The notes: generated by a model not told the origin, from the sequence alone. Positions 8,467 to 16,872 are shown, numbered from the stretch's first letter. The stretch: 64,000 nucleotides of DNA from Micromonospora ureilytica (GCF_015751765.1 NZ_JADOTX010000001.1:5394001-5458000), one strand, 5' to 3'. Translations and numbers: made by a program.

Positions 8467-11226
8467 ATGACGTCCGAGGGCCCGCACCGCCCCGGCCAAG
8501 AGCCGGACGAGGTGTCACCGGGCGCCGGCGGACCGGCGCCGTACGGCGACCGCCCGGCGCAGCCGGACAACGGCCAGAACGCCGCCGGTCCCGACCTGGG
8601 CTGGGCACCCCCGCCCCCGACGCGGTCCAACCCGTCGGCGCCGGCATGGGCGACCCAGCCGGAGCAGCCACCGGCCCCCGCCTGGGGCGCCGCCGCTGCT
8701 CCGCAGCCCAACGACCCGGCGCAGCCTGCCTGGGCCGCGGGCGGTGGCGCGAGCGAGCCGCCGCAGCAGCAGCCCGGCGGGTGGCCCGGCAACGATGGCG
8801 CGTCCGCTCCGGCGCAGCCCGACCCCTGGGCCGCCCAGCAGCAGGGCTGGACGCCCGCCGAGCAGACCTCACCCGCGCCGGCCTGGACCCCGAACACCCC
8901 CGCTGAGCAGCCCGACTGGGTGCAGGTGCAGCCGGCCGCGCGGGGCGCCGCGCAGGTTCCCCCCGCCACCGCCGCCTGGCCCGCCCAGGAGGACCCGGCC
9001 AACGGCTGGGGCGGCGCGGCGCAGGCCGACCCTCCCGCCGCTGACTGGCGCGGGGCAGAGTCTGCGCAGTCCGACGCACCGCAGGCCGCCGGCTGGTCCG
9101 GTGGCGCTCAGCAGGACCAGGGCGCTGGCAACAGCGGCTGGCCCGCCGGCGGTGCCCGGGACGACCAGCCGGTGTGGACTCCGGCGGAGCAGTCGCCACC
9201 GGCCTGGGGGCAGCCCGCCGAAGCGACCGAGCAGCCCGCCCCCGGCTGGGGTCAGGCCGCCGAAGCGACCGAGCAGCCCGCCCCGGGCTGGGGTCAGGCC
9301 GCCCAGCCGAACGCCGCCCGTGGCGCTGCCCAGGTCCCGGCTCCGACGACGACCTGGCCCGCCCAGGACGACCCGGCCAACTCCGGCGGGTGGGCCGCGC
9401 AGCAGCAGGCGCAACCCGCAGGGTGGAACGACGGCAGCGACGCACGGCAGGACCAGCCCGCGCGGCAGGACCAGCCCGCTCAGCCGGCCGCCTGGGGCGC
9501 CGCCGAGGGCCGCCCACAGCAGCCCGACTGGGTGCTCTCCCAACCTGAGCAGCCGACTGAGCGGCCGGAGCAGGCGGCGTGGACCCCCGCGGAGCCGAGC
9601 AACCTCCCCGCCCGTGCCAGCGCCAGCGTGCCCACCAGCGACGGCACGCCCAACTGGGCCGCCAGCCCGGACAACGCCGCACAGGGCAACTCCGGCGGTG
9701 TGGCGGAGGTCGAGCCGTGGGCGCCCGGTGAGGTGTGGGGTCGCGCGGAGGCCGAAGCTTCCGCGCAGTCCCGTGGCGGCTGGGAGGCCGACCGGGGCGA
9801 CGAGGCACCGGTCTACCAGCCCGGGCCCGCGCCGGGCATCTCACCGGCGAACGCGGTACCGCTGCCTCCGCAGGAGCAGCGCGTCCCGGGTGCCAGCCTG
9901 GCCGCCGCCCCGCCGGCCGACTACGCGCCCCAGGCCCAGTTCGCTCCGATCCCCGAGCAGCCCGCCTACGCCGAGCGGGAGACCCCGGACGCCGCCGCGC
10001 AGTACGGTGGCCGCTCCGAGGACGTCCCAGCGAGCGGCGCGATGGTTCCTGCCCCGCGTACCTCTCCGGAGTCCGGAGCGGGCCGCGCGGTCGTACCGGT
10101 GTCGGACGCCGAGTCGGCAGCCGGCGCGGCGGCCCGGGCCACGGCGAGCGCTTCGGTGCCGCTGGCCAGCCGGGTGATGCCCCCGACCGACCAGGCCATC
10201 CGACCGACCGGCACGGCAACACCGCAACCCCGGGTGTACGGCCGCCCGGCTCGACCGGAGCCGGAGGCCGAGCCGGAGCCGGAGGCGTTCCAGGGCGACC
10301 CGGGCGCGGACCGCCAGGGTGCTCCGGAGTGGCAGAACGACGCGCCACGGCAGGCCACGCCCGACTGGCAGAGCGAGGGGCAGCGGCAGATCGCCCCCGA
10401 CTGGCAGAACGACGCGCAGCGGCAGATCGGGCCCGGCTGGGGCGGCGAGCCTCCGGCCGATCCGCGCTTCGACGACCGGCAGCCCCCACCGAACGCGTTC
10501 AACGAGGCCCCGGGTGCGCCACCGGCGTTCCCGCCCGGTGTGCCGTCCTTCGTCGACGCCCCGGGCAACAACAGGCCGGTGAACGGCACTCGGCCGCACG
10601 CCGGTGCCGAGCCGCCGGCGGACCAGTTCGGCGGCCCCGCGTCGCCTGCCGCTGGCACGGTGAACGGGACGCCGACCTTCGGTGCGCCGAACTTCGGTGC
10701 GCCGGGCTCCAGCGGGCCGGACTTCGGCGGCCCGGGCTTCGGCGGTCCGGCGACCGAGCCGGCGCCGGGCGGCGCCTTCCCGCCGTCATTCCCGCCACCG
10801 CCGCAGTCCGCGCCGTCCTGGGGCCAGGAGACCGGCCAGGCCGACCAGGGCCGGTTCGACTCGTTCAAGCCGGCCGCCGACGAGCCAAAGGTGGAGCCAC
10901 CGACGCCGAAGGTACGCAACGGCCGGGTGCTGGCCGCAGTGCTGATCGCCGCCGTGCTCATCCTGGCGGTGCCGCTCGGCCTGCTGCTACTGCTCGGCAA
11001 GGTCGGCGGAGACGACGCGCCGGCCTTCGACCCGGCGGTCGGCACCTGCGTGAAGCAGTCCGGGCAGGGCGGCGCCACTGCGGCGGACTGCGGCGAGGCG
11101 AGCGCGTTCACGATCGTCTCGAAGGTGGACGCCAAGGAGAAGTGCGCCGACCCGACGCAGCCCCACGTGGTGCTGCCGGGTGGGGGCACCAACCGGGTGC
11201 TCTGCCTGAAGCCGGCCACGAAGTAG
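8467..11226 (+). CDS. Large low-complexity (Pro/Ala/Gln/Trp-rich) membrane protein with LppU-like C-terminal domain
   Basis: 919 residues. About the first 815 are predicted disordered and rich in Pro, Ala, Gln, Gly and regularly spaced Trp, in motifs such as PAWG, PGWGQA, AAWGAAE and PDWQ. A basic segment precedes one membrane helix at about 821-845 (VLAAVLIAAVLILAVPLGLLLLLG). The last ~75 residues have four cysteines in the pattern VGTCVKQ...ADCGEA...EKCADP...VLCLKP, resembling the extracytoplasmic domain of actinobacterial LppU-like proteins. Topology is thus cytoplasmic tail, one helix, small disulfide-bonded outer domain. Start ATG has GGAGGAGG upstream. Role unknown; a scaffold role at the membrane is possible. 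Confidence 0.75.
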   Translation: MTSEGPHRPGQEPDEVSPGAGGPAPYGDRPAQPDNGQNAAGPDLGWAPPPPTRSNPSAPAWATQPEQPPAPAWGAAAAPQPNDPAQPAWAAGGGASEPPQQQPGGWPGNDGASAPAQPDPWAAQQQGWTPAEQTSPAPAWTPNTPAEQPDWVQVQPAARGAAQVPPATAAWPAQEDPANGWGGAAQADPPAADWRGAESAQSDAPQAAGWSGGAQQDQGAGNSGWPAGGARDDQPVWTPAEQSPPAWGQPAEATEQPAPGWGQAAEATEQPAPGWGQAAQPNAARGAAQVPAPTTTWPAQDDPANSGGWAAQQQAQPAGWNDGSDARQDQPARQDQPAQPAAWGAAEGRPQQPDWVLSQPEQPTERPEQAAWTPAEPSNLPARASASVPTSDGTPNWAASPDNAAQGNSGGVAEVEPWAPGEVWGRAEAEASAQSRGGWEADRGDEAPVYQPGPAPGISPANAVPLPPQEQRVPGASLAAAPPADYAPQAQFAPIPEQPAYAERETPDAAAQYGGRSEDVPASGAMVPAPRTSPESGAGRAVVPVSDAESAAGAAARATASASVPLASRVMPPTDQAIRPTGTATPQPRVYGRPARPEPEAEPEPEAFQGDPGADRQGAPEWQNDAPRQATPDWQSEGQRQIAPDWQNDAQRQIGPGWGGEPPADPRFDDRQPPPNAFNEAPGAPPAFPPGVPSFVDAPGNNRPVNGTRPHAGAEPPADQFGGPASPAAGTVNGTPTFGAPNFGAPGSSGPDFGGPGFGGPATEPAPGGAFPPSFPPPPQSAPSWGQETGQADQGRFDSFKPAADEPKVEPPTPKVRNGRVLAAVLIAAVLILAVPLGLLLLLGKVGGDDAPAFDPAVGTCVKQSGQGGATAADCGEASAFTIVSKVDAKEKCADPTQPHVVLPGGGTNRVLCLKPATK
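9217..9300. repeat. 42-bp tandem duplication inside the low-complexity gene
   Basis: Units 9217-9258 and 9259-9300 are nearly identical and each encode AEATEQPAPGWGQA. This is the most regular part of the Trp-containing repeat region and shows that it grows by in-frame duplication. Confidence 0.8.
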
Positions 11227-11232
11227 TTCCAC

Positions 11233-11270
11233 CGACGGCGGGGTCACGGGCAACCGTGGCTCCGCCGTCG
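11233..11270 (+). terminator. Long hairpin with GCAA tetraloop
   Basis: CGACGGCGG (11233-11241) pairs with CCGCCGTCG (11262-11270), and the stem continues through G-U pairs to CACGG/CCGTG closing a GCAA tetraloop at 11250-11253. It starts 7 bp after the stop of the membrane-protein gene. Confidence 0.8.
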
Positions 11271-11341
11271 TCGTACCCGCAGGTGGTGTCGGCATCTCGG
11301 GCACAATCCGGTTGTGGAACGTGAGTTGGTGTTTGCCCCTT

Positions 11342-11402
11342 GATCGTTGGCAGCTGAGCAACCCGACACGCCGAGCACCGCACTGCTGAGCTGCCAACGA
11401 TC
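11342..11402. repeat. Long inverted repeat (14 bp perfect, 18 bp with one mismatch)
   Basis: GATCGTTGGCAGCT (11342-11355) is matched by its exact reverse complement at 11389-11402. The arms extend four more pairs past a single G-G mismatch, leaving a 23-nt loop. It is not directly after a gene (the preceding terminator is at 11233-11270) and lies 75 bp upstream of the next start. It could be a palindromic dispersed element or a regulatory structure. Confidence 0.7.
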
Positions 11403-11464
11403 GCCACGACGATCCCGAGCACGCTTGTCGTACGGGTCACGGCGGCTGGGTCCACGGGGCGTGG

Positions 11465-11470
11465 CAGGCT
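11465..11470 (+). promoter_or_regulatory. Possible leaderless -10 element (CAGGCT)
   Basis: CAGGCT is 7 nt before the ATG at 11478, with no Shine-Dalgarno sequence. It matches the C/T-A-N-N-N-T pattern seen at other leaderless candidates here. Confidence 0.35.
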
Positions 11471-11477
11471 GACAGGC

Positions 11478-13316
11478 ATGGGAACGACAGCGCGTGTACG
11501 CGCCCCCGAGCTACGAGGCCGGCAGTGGCTCAACACCGGTGGGCGCGAACTGAAGCTCGCCGACCTTCGCGGCAAGATCGTGATCGCAGATTTTTGGACG
11601 TTCTGCTGTATCAACTGCCTGCACGTGCTCGATGAGCTGCGCCCGTTGGAGGAGAAGTACGGCGACGTGCTCGTCGTGATCGGCGTGCACTCGCCTAAGT
11701 TCGAGCACGAGAAGGACGCCGACGCGCTCGCCGCCGCCGTGGAGCGGTACGGGGTGCACCACCCCGTACTCGACGATCCCGAGATGGACATGTGGCAGCA
11801 GTACGCGGCCCGGGCCTGGCCGACCCTGTCGGTGATCGACCCCGAGGGTTACGTGGTGGCCACCATGGCCGGCGAGGGGCACGCCGAAGGGCTGGCCCGA
11901 CTGATCGACGAACTGGTCGCCACCCATGAGGCCAAGGGCACCCTGCACCGGGGGGACGGCCCGTACGTTCCGCCGCCGGCACCGGAGACCGCGCTGCGCT
12001 TCCCGGGTAAGGCGGTGTTGCTGCCGAACGGCAACCTGCTGGTCTCGGACTCGGCCCGGCACTCCCTGGTCGAGGTCGACCCGGACGGCGAGACGCCGGT
12101 ACGTCGGATCGGCTCGGGTGAGCGGGGCCGGGCGGACGGGCCGGCCGCCGCGGCGACGTTCTCCGAGCCGCAGGGGCTGTGCCTGCTGCCCACGCATGTC
12201 GCCGAGGTGGCCGGTTACGACCTGGTGGTGGCCGACACGGTCAATCACCTGCTGCGCGGCGTACGGCTGGAGTCCGGTGAGGTGGTCACGGTGGCCGGCA
12301 GTGGGCGGCAGTGGCGTGCCGAGGTCGACGACCACGCCCACGACGCGTTCGCCGTCGACCTCTCCTCCCCGTGGGACCTGGCCTGGTACGACGACAAGCT
12401 GATCATCGCGATGGCGGGCATCCACCAGCTCTGGTGGTTCGACCCGATCAAGCGGACCGCCGGCATGTACGCCGGCACCACAGTGGAGGCGCTGCGTGAC
12501 GGCCCGCTGGCCGAGGCGTGGATGGCGCAGCCGTCGGGGCTCTCCGTCACCGCCGACGGCACCCGGCTCTGGGTGGCCGACAGCGAGACCAGCTCGGTGC
12601 GGTACGTGGAGAACGGGGTGCTGGGCACCGCCGTCGGGCAGGGCCTGTTCGACTTCGGGCACGTGGACGGTCCGGCGGAGTCGGCGCTGCTGCAGCACCC
12701 GTTGGGCGTGTGCGCGCTGCCGGACGGGTCGGTGCTGATCGCGGACACGTACAACGGCGCGGTGCGCCGCTTCGACCCGGCCAGCAATCAGGTCTCCACC
12801 GTCGCCGACGGGTTGGCGGAGCCGAGCGACCTGGTGCTCACCCCGTCCGGTGAGGTGCTGGTGGTGGAGTCCGCCGCGCACCGGTTGACCCGGCTCGCGC
12901 CGGGCGCCCTGTCGGCGGCGGGTGCCAGCACGGTGGACGGGCCTCGGCACCGCACCGAGCGCAAGCCGACCGACGTGGCGGCCGGCGAGGTCACCCTGGA
13001 CATCGTCTTCACCCCGGCGCCGGGGCAGAAGCTGGACGAGACGTACGGGCCGTCGACCCGGTTGGTGATCTCCGCGTCCCCGCCGGAGCTGCTGGTGGAG
13101 GGTGCTGGGACGGGCACCGAGCTGTCCCGCCGGCTGGTGCTCAACGGCGAGATCACCGCGGGGGTGCTGCAGGTGACCGCGCAGGCGGCGACCTGTGACG
13201 CGGACGTCGAGCACGCGGCGTGCCACCTGACCCGGCAGGACTGGGGCGTACCGGTCCGGGTGGTCGACGGGGCCGTGACCCGGCTGCCGCTGGTGCTCCG
13301 CGGCCTGGACGCCTGA
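11478..13316 (+). CDS. Thioredoxin-like protein with NHL-repeat beta-propeller
   Basis: 612 residues. Residues 1-150 form a thioredoxin/TlpA-like domain with FWTFCCINCLHVLDEL, so the redox pair is Cys44/Cys47 (CINC) with an extra Cys43. From about 170 to 480 come NHL-type repeats (for example LLVSDSARHSLVEVDPDG, VADTVNHLLRGV, IADTYNGAVRRFDP), expected to form a beta-propeller. A ~100-residue beta-rich C-terminal domain follows. The architecture matches bacterial NHLRC2-like proteins. No signal peptide is present, so it is probably cytoplasmic. Substrate unknown. Confidence 0.85.
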   Translation: MGTTARVRAPELRGRQWLNTGGRELKLADLRGKIVIADFWTFCCINCLHVLDELRPLEEKYGDVLVVIGVHSPKFEHEKDADALAAAVERYGVHHPVLDDPEMDMWQQYAARAWPTLSVIDPEGYVVATMAGEGHAEGLARLIDELVATHEAKGTLHRGDGPYVPPPAPETALRFPGKAVLLPNGNLLVSDSARHSLVEVDPDGETPVRRIGSGERGRADGPAAAATFSEPQGLCLLPTHVAEVAGYDLVVADTVNHLLRGVRLESGEVVTVAGSGRQWRAEVDDHAHDAFAVDLSSPWDLAWYDDKLIIAMAGIHQLWWFDPIKRTAGMYAGTTVEALRDGPLAEAWMAQPSGLSVTADGTRLWVADSETSSVRYVENGVLGTAVGQGLFDFGHVDGPAESALLQHPLGVCALPDGSVLIADTYNGAVRRFDPASNQVSTVADGLAEPSDLVLTPSGEVLVVESAAHRLTRLAPGALSAAGASTVDGPRHRTERKPTDVAAGEVTLDIVFTPAPGQKLDETYGPSTRLVISASPPELLVEGAGTGTELSRRLVLNGEITAGVLQVTAQAATCDADVEHAACHLTRQDWGVPVRVVDGAVTRLPLVLRGLDA

Positions 13317-13322
13317 CCCGCT

Positions 13323-13347
13323 CGGAGGGGCCGGTTGGGCCCCTCCG
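13323..13347. terminator. Bidirectional terminator hairpin
   Basis: CGGAGGGGCC (13323-13332) pairs with GGCCCCTCCG (13338-13347) across 5 nt. It lies between the stops of the convergent thioredoxin/NHL gene and pxpA. Confidence 0.7.
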
Positions 13348-13348
13348 G

Positions 13349-14098
13349 TCAGGCGAACGGGGTCACTGTGACGCCGGCGTCGATCAGGGTGGCGCGGACG
13401 AGTTCGGCGGCGGAGACCGCGCCCGGGGTGTCGCCGTGCACGCAGATGGAGTCGACCGAGCAGGGGATGACGGTGCCGTCCACCGCCACCACGCTGCGTT
13501 CGGTGGCCATCCGTGCCGCCCGTTCGGCCACCTGCTCCGGGTCGGTGATCACCGCGCCCGGGGTGCCGCGCGGCACCAGCGCCCCGTTGGGCAGGTAGGC
13601 GCGGTCGGCGAAGGCCTCGGCGACCACCGGCAGGCCCGCGCCGACGGCGAGTTGGGCGAGCGTCGAGCCGGGCAGGCAGAGCACTGGCAACTCGGGGTTG
13701 TAACCGCTGACCGCGGCGACCACCGCCGCTGCCTGGGACTCGTCGGTGCTGGCCGCGTGGTATAGCGCGCCGTGCGGCTTGAGGTAGCGGACCCGGGTAC
13801 GGAACAGCCGGCAGAACGCGTCAAGCGCCCCCAACTGGTAGGTCACCTCGTCGCGTAGCTCGGCGAAGTCGTACGCGATGTGCCGCCGGCCGAAGCCGGC
13901 CAGGTCCCGGTAGCCGACCTGCGCGCCCACCGCGACCCCGCGTCGCGCGGCGCCCTCGCAGACCCGCCGCATGGTGGACGGGTCGCCGCCATGAAAGCCG
14001 CAGGCGACGTTGGCGGAGGTGACGAGGCTCAGCAGCGCCTCGTCGTCGCCGAGTCGCCAGATGCCGAATCCCTCGCCCAGGTCAGCGTTGAGGTCCAT
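13349..14098 (-). CDS. pxpA: 5-oxoprolinase subunit A (LamB/YcsF family)
   Basis: 249 residues, normal for the family. Hallmarks include MDLNADLGEGFG at the start, ANVACGFHGGDP near residue 30-41, and VRYLKPHGALYH near 103-114. With PxpB and PxpC it forms the ATP-dependent prokaryotic 5-oxoprolinase, which opens pyroglutamate to glutamate in the cytoplasm. It is the last gene of the pxpB-pxpC-pxpA operon and its start overlaps the pxpC end by 17 bp. Confidence 0.93.
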   Translation of the reverse strand: MDLNADLGEGFGIWRLGDDEALLSLVTSANVACGFHGGDPSTMRRVCEGAARRGVAVGAQVGYRDLAGFGRRHIAYDFAELRDEVTYQLGALDAFCRLFRTRVRYLKPHGALYHAASTDESQAAAVVAAVSGYNPELPVLCLPGSTLAQLAVGAGLPVVAEAFADRAYLPNGALVPRGTPGAVITDPEQVAERAARMATERSVVAVDGTVIPCSVDSICVHGDTPGAVSAAELVRATLIDAGVTVTPFA

Positions 14099-14945
14099 GG
14101 AATCTGACGGTAGTCCCTGGCCGGGCCTGCGCGAGCGCTGTCACGTCGGTGACCACCCCGATGACGGGGTATCCACCGGTGGTCGGATGGTCCGCGAGGA
14201 AGATCAGGGGTTGTCCGTCCGCCGGCACCTGCACCGCGCCGAGCACGATGCCCTCGCTGGGAAGTTCGCCGGCGACCGCGCGGGGCAGCGCCGCGCCGGC
14301 GAGCCGCGCGCCGACCCGGTTGCTCACCGGGCTGACGGTGTACGCGCTGCCGAAGAGCCGGTCGAACGCGGTCGGCGTGAACCAGTCCTCCCGTGGACCG
14401 GGGCCCAGCAGCAGATGTATCTCCTCAGGCGGTGTGGGGCTCACGGTCAGGTCCACCGGTGCGGGGGTGCCGACCGGATCGCCGAGCGGCAGCCGATCAC
14501 CGTCCCGCAACGGAGGCGGGCCGAGCCCGGAGAGGGTGTCGGTGGCTCGGCTACCGAGCACCTGTGACACGTCGATGCCACCCGCCACCGCCAGCCAACT
14601 CCGTACGCCCCGTCGGGCGGGACCGATCCGCAGCACCGTCCCGGCCGGCACGCTGAGCGGGCGTCCGGTGTCACCCGGCCGAACGCCCGCCTGCACCGGA
14701 ACGTCGGCGCCGGTGACCGCCACGGTGGTGGCCCGGGTCAGCCGCACTGTGCAGCCGGTCAGGGTGATCTCCAGGCCGGCCGCGTGCTCCGGATTGCCGA
14801 CCAGCCGGTTGGCCAGCCGCAGGGCGGCCGGGTCAAGGGCGCCGGATCGGGGTACGCCCAGGTGCGCCCAGCCGGGCCGACCCAGATCCTGCACGGTGGT
14901 GAGCGCGCCGGCGCGGAGCACCTCGATGGCGGCCGGGTGGGTCAC
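14082..14945 (-). CDS. pxpC: 5-oxoprolinase subunit C (biotin-dependent carboxyltransferase-like)
   Basis: 287 residues. Family motifs are LTTVQDLGRPGWAHLGVPRSGALDP near the N-terminus and LPSEGIVLGAVQVPADGQP with LADHPTTGGYPVIG near the C-terminus. Like allophanate hydrolase subunit 2/KipA, it partners PxpB in the oxoprolinase complex. Start is GTG at 14945, overlapping the pxpB TGA by 4 nt (GTGA). The frame stays open far upstream through pxpB, but that extension lies inside a well-recognised gene and is not used. Confidence 0.9.
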   Translation of the reverse strand: MTHPAAIEVLRAGALTTVQDLGRPGWAHLGVPRSGALDPAALRLANRLVGNPEHAAGLEITLTGCTVRLTRATTVAVTGADVPVQAGVRPGDTGRPLSVPAGTVLRIGPARRGVRSWLAVAGGIDVSQVLGSRATDTLSGLGPPPLRDGDRLPLGDPVGTPAPVDLTVSPTPPEEIHLLLGPGPREDWFTPTAFDRLFGSAYTVSPVSNRVGARLAGAALPRAVAGELPSEGIVLGAVQVPADGQPLIFLADHPTTGGYPVIGVVTDVTALAQARPGTTVRFHGPQR

Positions 14946-15631
14946 GCCGCCACCATCCGGACCGTGGTGCCCGGACCGAGCCGGGCCGGCGGGTCGGCGG
15001 CCACGTCGAACAGCACCAGGTCGGTCCGACCGACCAACTGCCAGCCGCCCGGCGACGCGCCCGGATAGATGCCGGCGTACGGGCCGGCCAGCGCCACCGA
15101 GCCGGCCGGCACTCGGGGACGAGGCGTGGCCAACCGGGGCAGCGCCAACTCGGCGGGCAGCCCGGTCAGGTAGGGAAACCCGGGAGCGAAGCCGCAGAAC
15201 GCGACCTGGAACCGGGTGCTGGTCAACCGCTGCCGCACCGCCGGCACGTCCACCCCCCAGTGCTCCGCCACCGCCGGCAGGTCCGGCCCGTCGAAGGAGA
15301 CCGGCACGACCACGTCCGCCGCGTCGTCGTCTTCGTCTTCGTCTTCGGCGTTGGCGTTGGCTTCGGCGTTGGCTTGGTTGGGGCGGGTGGTCGCGGCGGC
15401 GACGTCGGACGCCCATCGGGTCAGCTGCTGGGCCGTGGTGGTCGGGTCGGGCAGGCCGTCGAGGAGCACGGTCCGGGCAGCCGGCACGATCTCGACGGCG
15501 ATCAGGTCGCCTCGCTCCCGACGCCGCCACAACTCGGACCGCCACGCTTCGACAAGCGCGGCCTCGGGGAAGTCGGCGGGGGTGGTGCAGTCGAGGAGCA
15601 GGGCGTGCGCCCCGACCTGTCGGATCCGCAT
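14942..15631 (-). CDS. pxpB: 5-oxoprolinase subunit B (allophanate hydrolase subunit 1/KipI-like), with acidic insert
   Basis: 229 residues. The N-terminal half contains IAVEIVPAARTVLLDGLPD, and the C-terminal cyclophilin-like half contains RFQVAFCGFAPGFPYLTGLP and SVALAGPYAGIYPGASPGGWQLVG, all diagnostic for PxpB. Between them, at about residues 84-107, is a low-complexity insert of Asn/Ala then Glu/Asp (NANAEDEDEDDDAADV) encoded by short repeats. The core is otherwise intact, so the insert probably loops out. It is the first gene of the operon. Confidence 0.9.
   Translation of the reverse strand: MRIRQVGAHALLLDCTTPADFPEAALVEAWRSELWRRRERGDLIAVEIVPAARTVLLDGLPDPTTTAQQLTRWASDVAAATTRPNQANAEANANAEDEDEDDDAADVVVPVSFDGPDLPAVAEHWGVDVPAVRQRLTSTRFQVAFCGFAPGFPYLTGLPAELALPRLATPRPRVPAGSVALAGPYAGIYPGASPGGWQLVGRTDLVLFDVAADPPARLGPGTTVRMVAA
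15322..15377. repeat. Short-unit simple repeat inside pxpB
   Basis: Runs of GTC/TTCGTC followed by GGCGTT/GGCTTC hexamer variants cover about 56 bp. Read on the minus strand they encode the Asn-Ala then Glu-Asp insert of PxpB. The pattern fits slippage expansion. Confidence 0.7.
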
Positions 15632-15726
15632 CCGCTCATCCTCGCCGATGTCGTGCCGATCCGGTGTTCACGATGATGGTGCCGGGTGTCACCAACGCCA
15701 CTACTTCCAAGTAACCTACGGTGCCG

Positions 15727-15732
15727 TAACCT
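15727..15732 (+). promoter_or_regulatory. Probable leaderless -10 element (TAACCT)
   Basis: TAACCT is 6 nt before the GTG at 15739, and no ribosome binding site is present. Confidence 0.45.
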
Positions 15733-15738
15733 GACTGG

Positions 15739-16416
15739 GTGACCACCTCCGCCCCGCTTCGCCTGAAGCCGGTCGACATCGGAAAGCCCCGGATGCGCGG
15801 CTGGCTACACACGTACGCCTTCTTCGTCGCAGTGGTCTGCGGCATCGTGCTCTGCTCGATCGCCGCCACCCGACCGGGGTGGGCACCCCTGGTGAGCTGC
15901 CTCATCTACAGCCTGACGGTCTGCGGGCTCTTCGGCACGAGCGCGCTGTACCACCGTCGTGTGTGGTCGGAGCGCGGCTACCAGGTGATGCGCCGGATGG
16001 ACCACTCGATGATCTTCGTGTTCATCGCCGGCACGTACACACCGCTCTGCGCGATGCTGCTCGCGCCCCGGCCGGCCGCCGTGATGCTGGCCCTGGTCTG
16101 GGGTGGCGCGCTTGCCGGCGTGGCGGTCAAGGTGGTGTGGCCGCACGCACCGCGCTGGGTGTCCGCGCCGCTCTACCTGGCGCTGGGCTGGGTGGCGGTG
16201 GCCATGCTGCCGGAGATCCTGCACGGGGGCGGCGTCGCGGCGCTGGTGCTGCTGATCATCGGTGGCGCGATGTACAGCGTCGGCGCGGTCTTCTACGCGT
16301 TGCGCCGGCCCAATCCGTGGCCGACCGTCTTCGGCCACCACGAGTTCTTCCACTCCTGCACGCTGCTGGCAGCGCTCTGTCACCACATCGCGATCTACTT
16401 CGCGCTCTTCGCCTGA
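15739..16416 (+). CDS. Hemolysin III/PAQR-family membrane protein (TrhA-like)
   Basis: 225 residues with seven predicted membrane helices. The family's conserved histidines are present: SALYHRRVW, MRRMDHSMIF and, near the C-terminus, FGHHEFFHSCTLLAALCHH, which would form the metal site of PAQR-type hydrolases. In bacteria these proteins affect membrane fluidity homeostasis. Start GTG has a leaderless-type -10 upstream, and the gene is followed by a strong hairpin. Confidence 0.88.
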   Translation: MTTSAPLRLKPVDIGKPRMRGWLHTYAFFVAVVCGIVLCSIAATRPGWAPLVSCLIYSLTVCGLFGTSALYHRRVWSERGYQVMRRMDHSMIFVFIAGTYTPLCAMLLAPRPAAVMLALVWGGALAGVAVKVVWPHAPRWVSAPLYLALGWVAVAMLPEILHGGGVAALVLLIIGGAMYSVGAVFYALRRPNPWPTVFGHHEFFHSCTLLAALCHHIAIYFALFA

Positions 16417-16417
16417 G

Positions 16418-16463
16418 CACACGCGAGCCGGGGCCCCGCGACGCTGCGGGCCCCGGAGTGTGT
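16418..16463. terminator. Terminator hairpin after the TrhA-like gene
   Basis: CCGGGGCCC (16428-16436) pairs with GGGCCCCGG (16448-16456), extended outward by CACAC/GTGTG arms. It separates the + strand gene ending at 16416 from the - strand gene ending at 16473. Confidence 0.75.
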
Positions 16464-16472
16464 GAGCGAGGA

Positions 16473-16760
16473 TCAGACCGGTCGGCCCGGCCGACGCACC
16501 TCGCGGTACTCCTGCATCACCTGGTTGTCCTGGACCGGCACGACCCGGTCGGCCACCACGCGCTCCTCGCGTACCGGCGCGGCGACCACAGTGCGGCGGC
16601 GGCTGCTCCAGAAGTAGAGGGTGGCGAGCAGGCCGGCGACGCCGGCGAGCATCAGCACCCAGCCGACGACGGCCAGGTCCAGCCAGCCCAGGTCGGCTTC
16701 CACTGCGAACGCGAAGATCGCGCCTAACGCGATCAAGAAGATGCTGCCACCAATGCCCAT
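16473..16760 (-). CDS. DUF6458-like small membrane protein
   Basis: 95 residues. It begins MGIGGSIFLIALGAIFAFAVE, followed by a second hydrophobic helix (VVGWVLMLAGVAGLLATLYFW), a basic SSRRR stop-transfer and a charged tail. This matches the small actinobacterial two-helix DUF6458 proteins, of unknown function. ATG at 16760 is chosen because GAGGAG lies about 6 nt upstream and homology begins there. A paralogue is encoded at 17469-17738, on the other side of the histidine phosphatase gene. Confidence 0.8.
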   Translation of the reverse strand: MGIGGSIFLIALGAIFAFAVEADLGWLDLAVVGWVLMLAGVAGLLATLYFWSSRRRTVVAAPVREERVVADRVVPVQDNQVMQEYREVRRPGRPV

Positions 16761-16860
16761 GTCTCGCTCCTCGGCTCTAACCTGGCGTACGTCGCGCCGC
16801 GGCCGTCGGTAGGGGTGCGGCATCCATCGACTTACCCAGGCACGGAGATCGCCAATCGGG

Positions 16861-16866
16861 CAAGCT
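16861..16866 (+). promoter_or_regulatory. Possible leaderless -10 element (CAAGCT)
   Basis: CAAGCT is 6 nt before the ATG at 16873. It follows the spacing of the other leaderless candidates, but the hexamer is a weak match. Confidence 0.3.
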
Positions 16867-16872
16867 GGGAAC

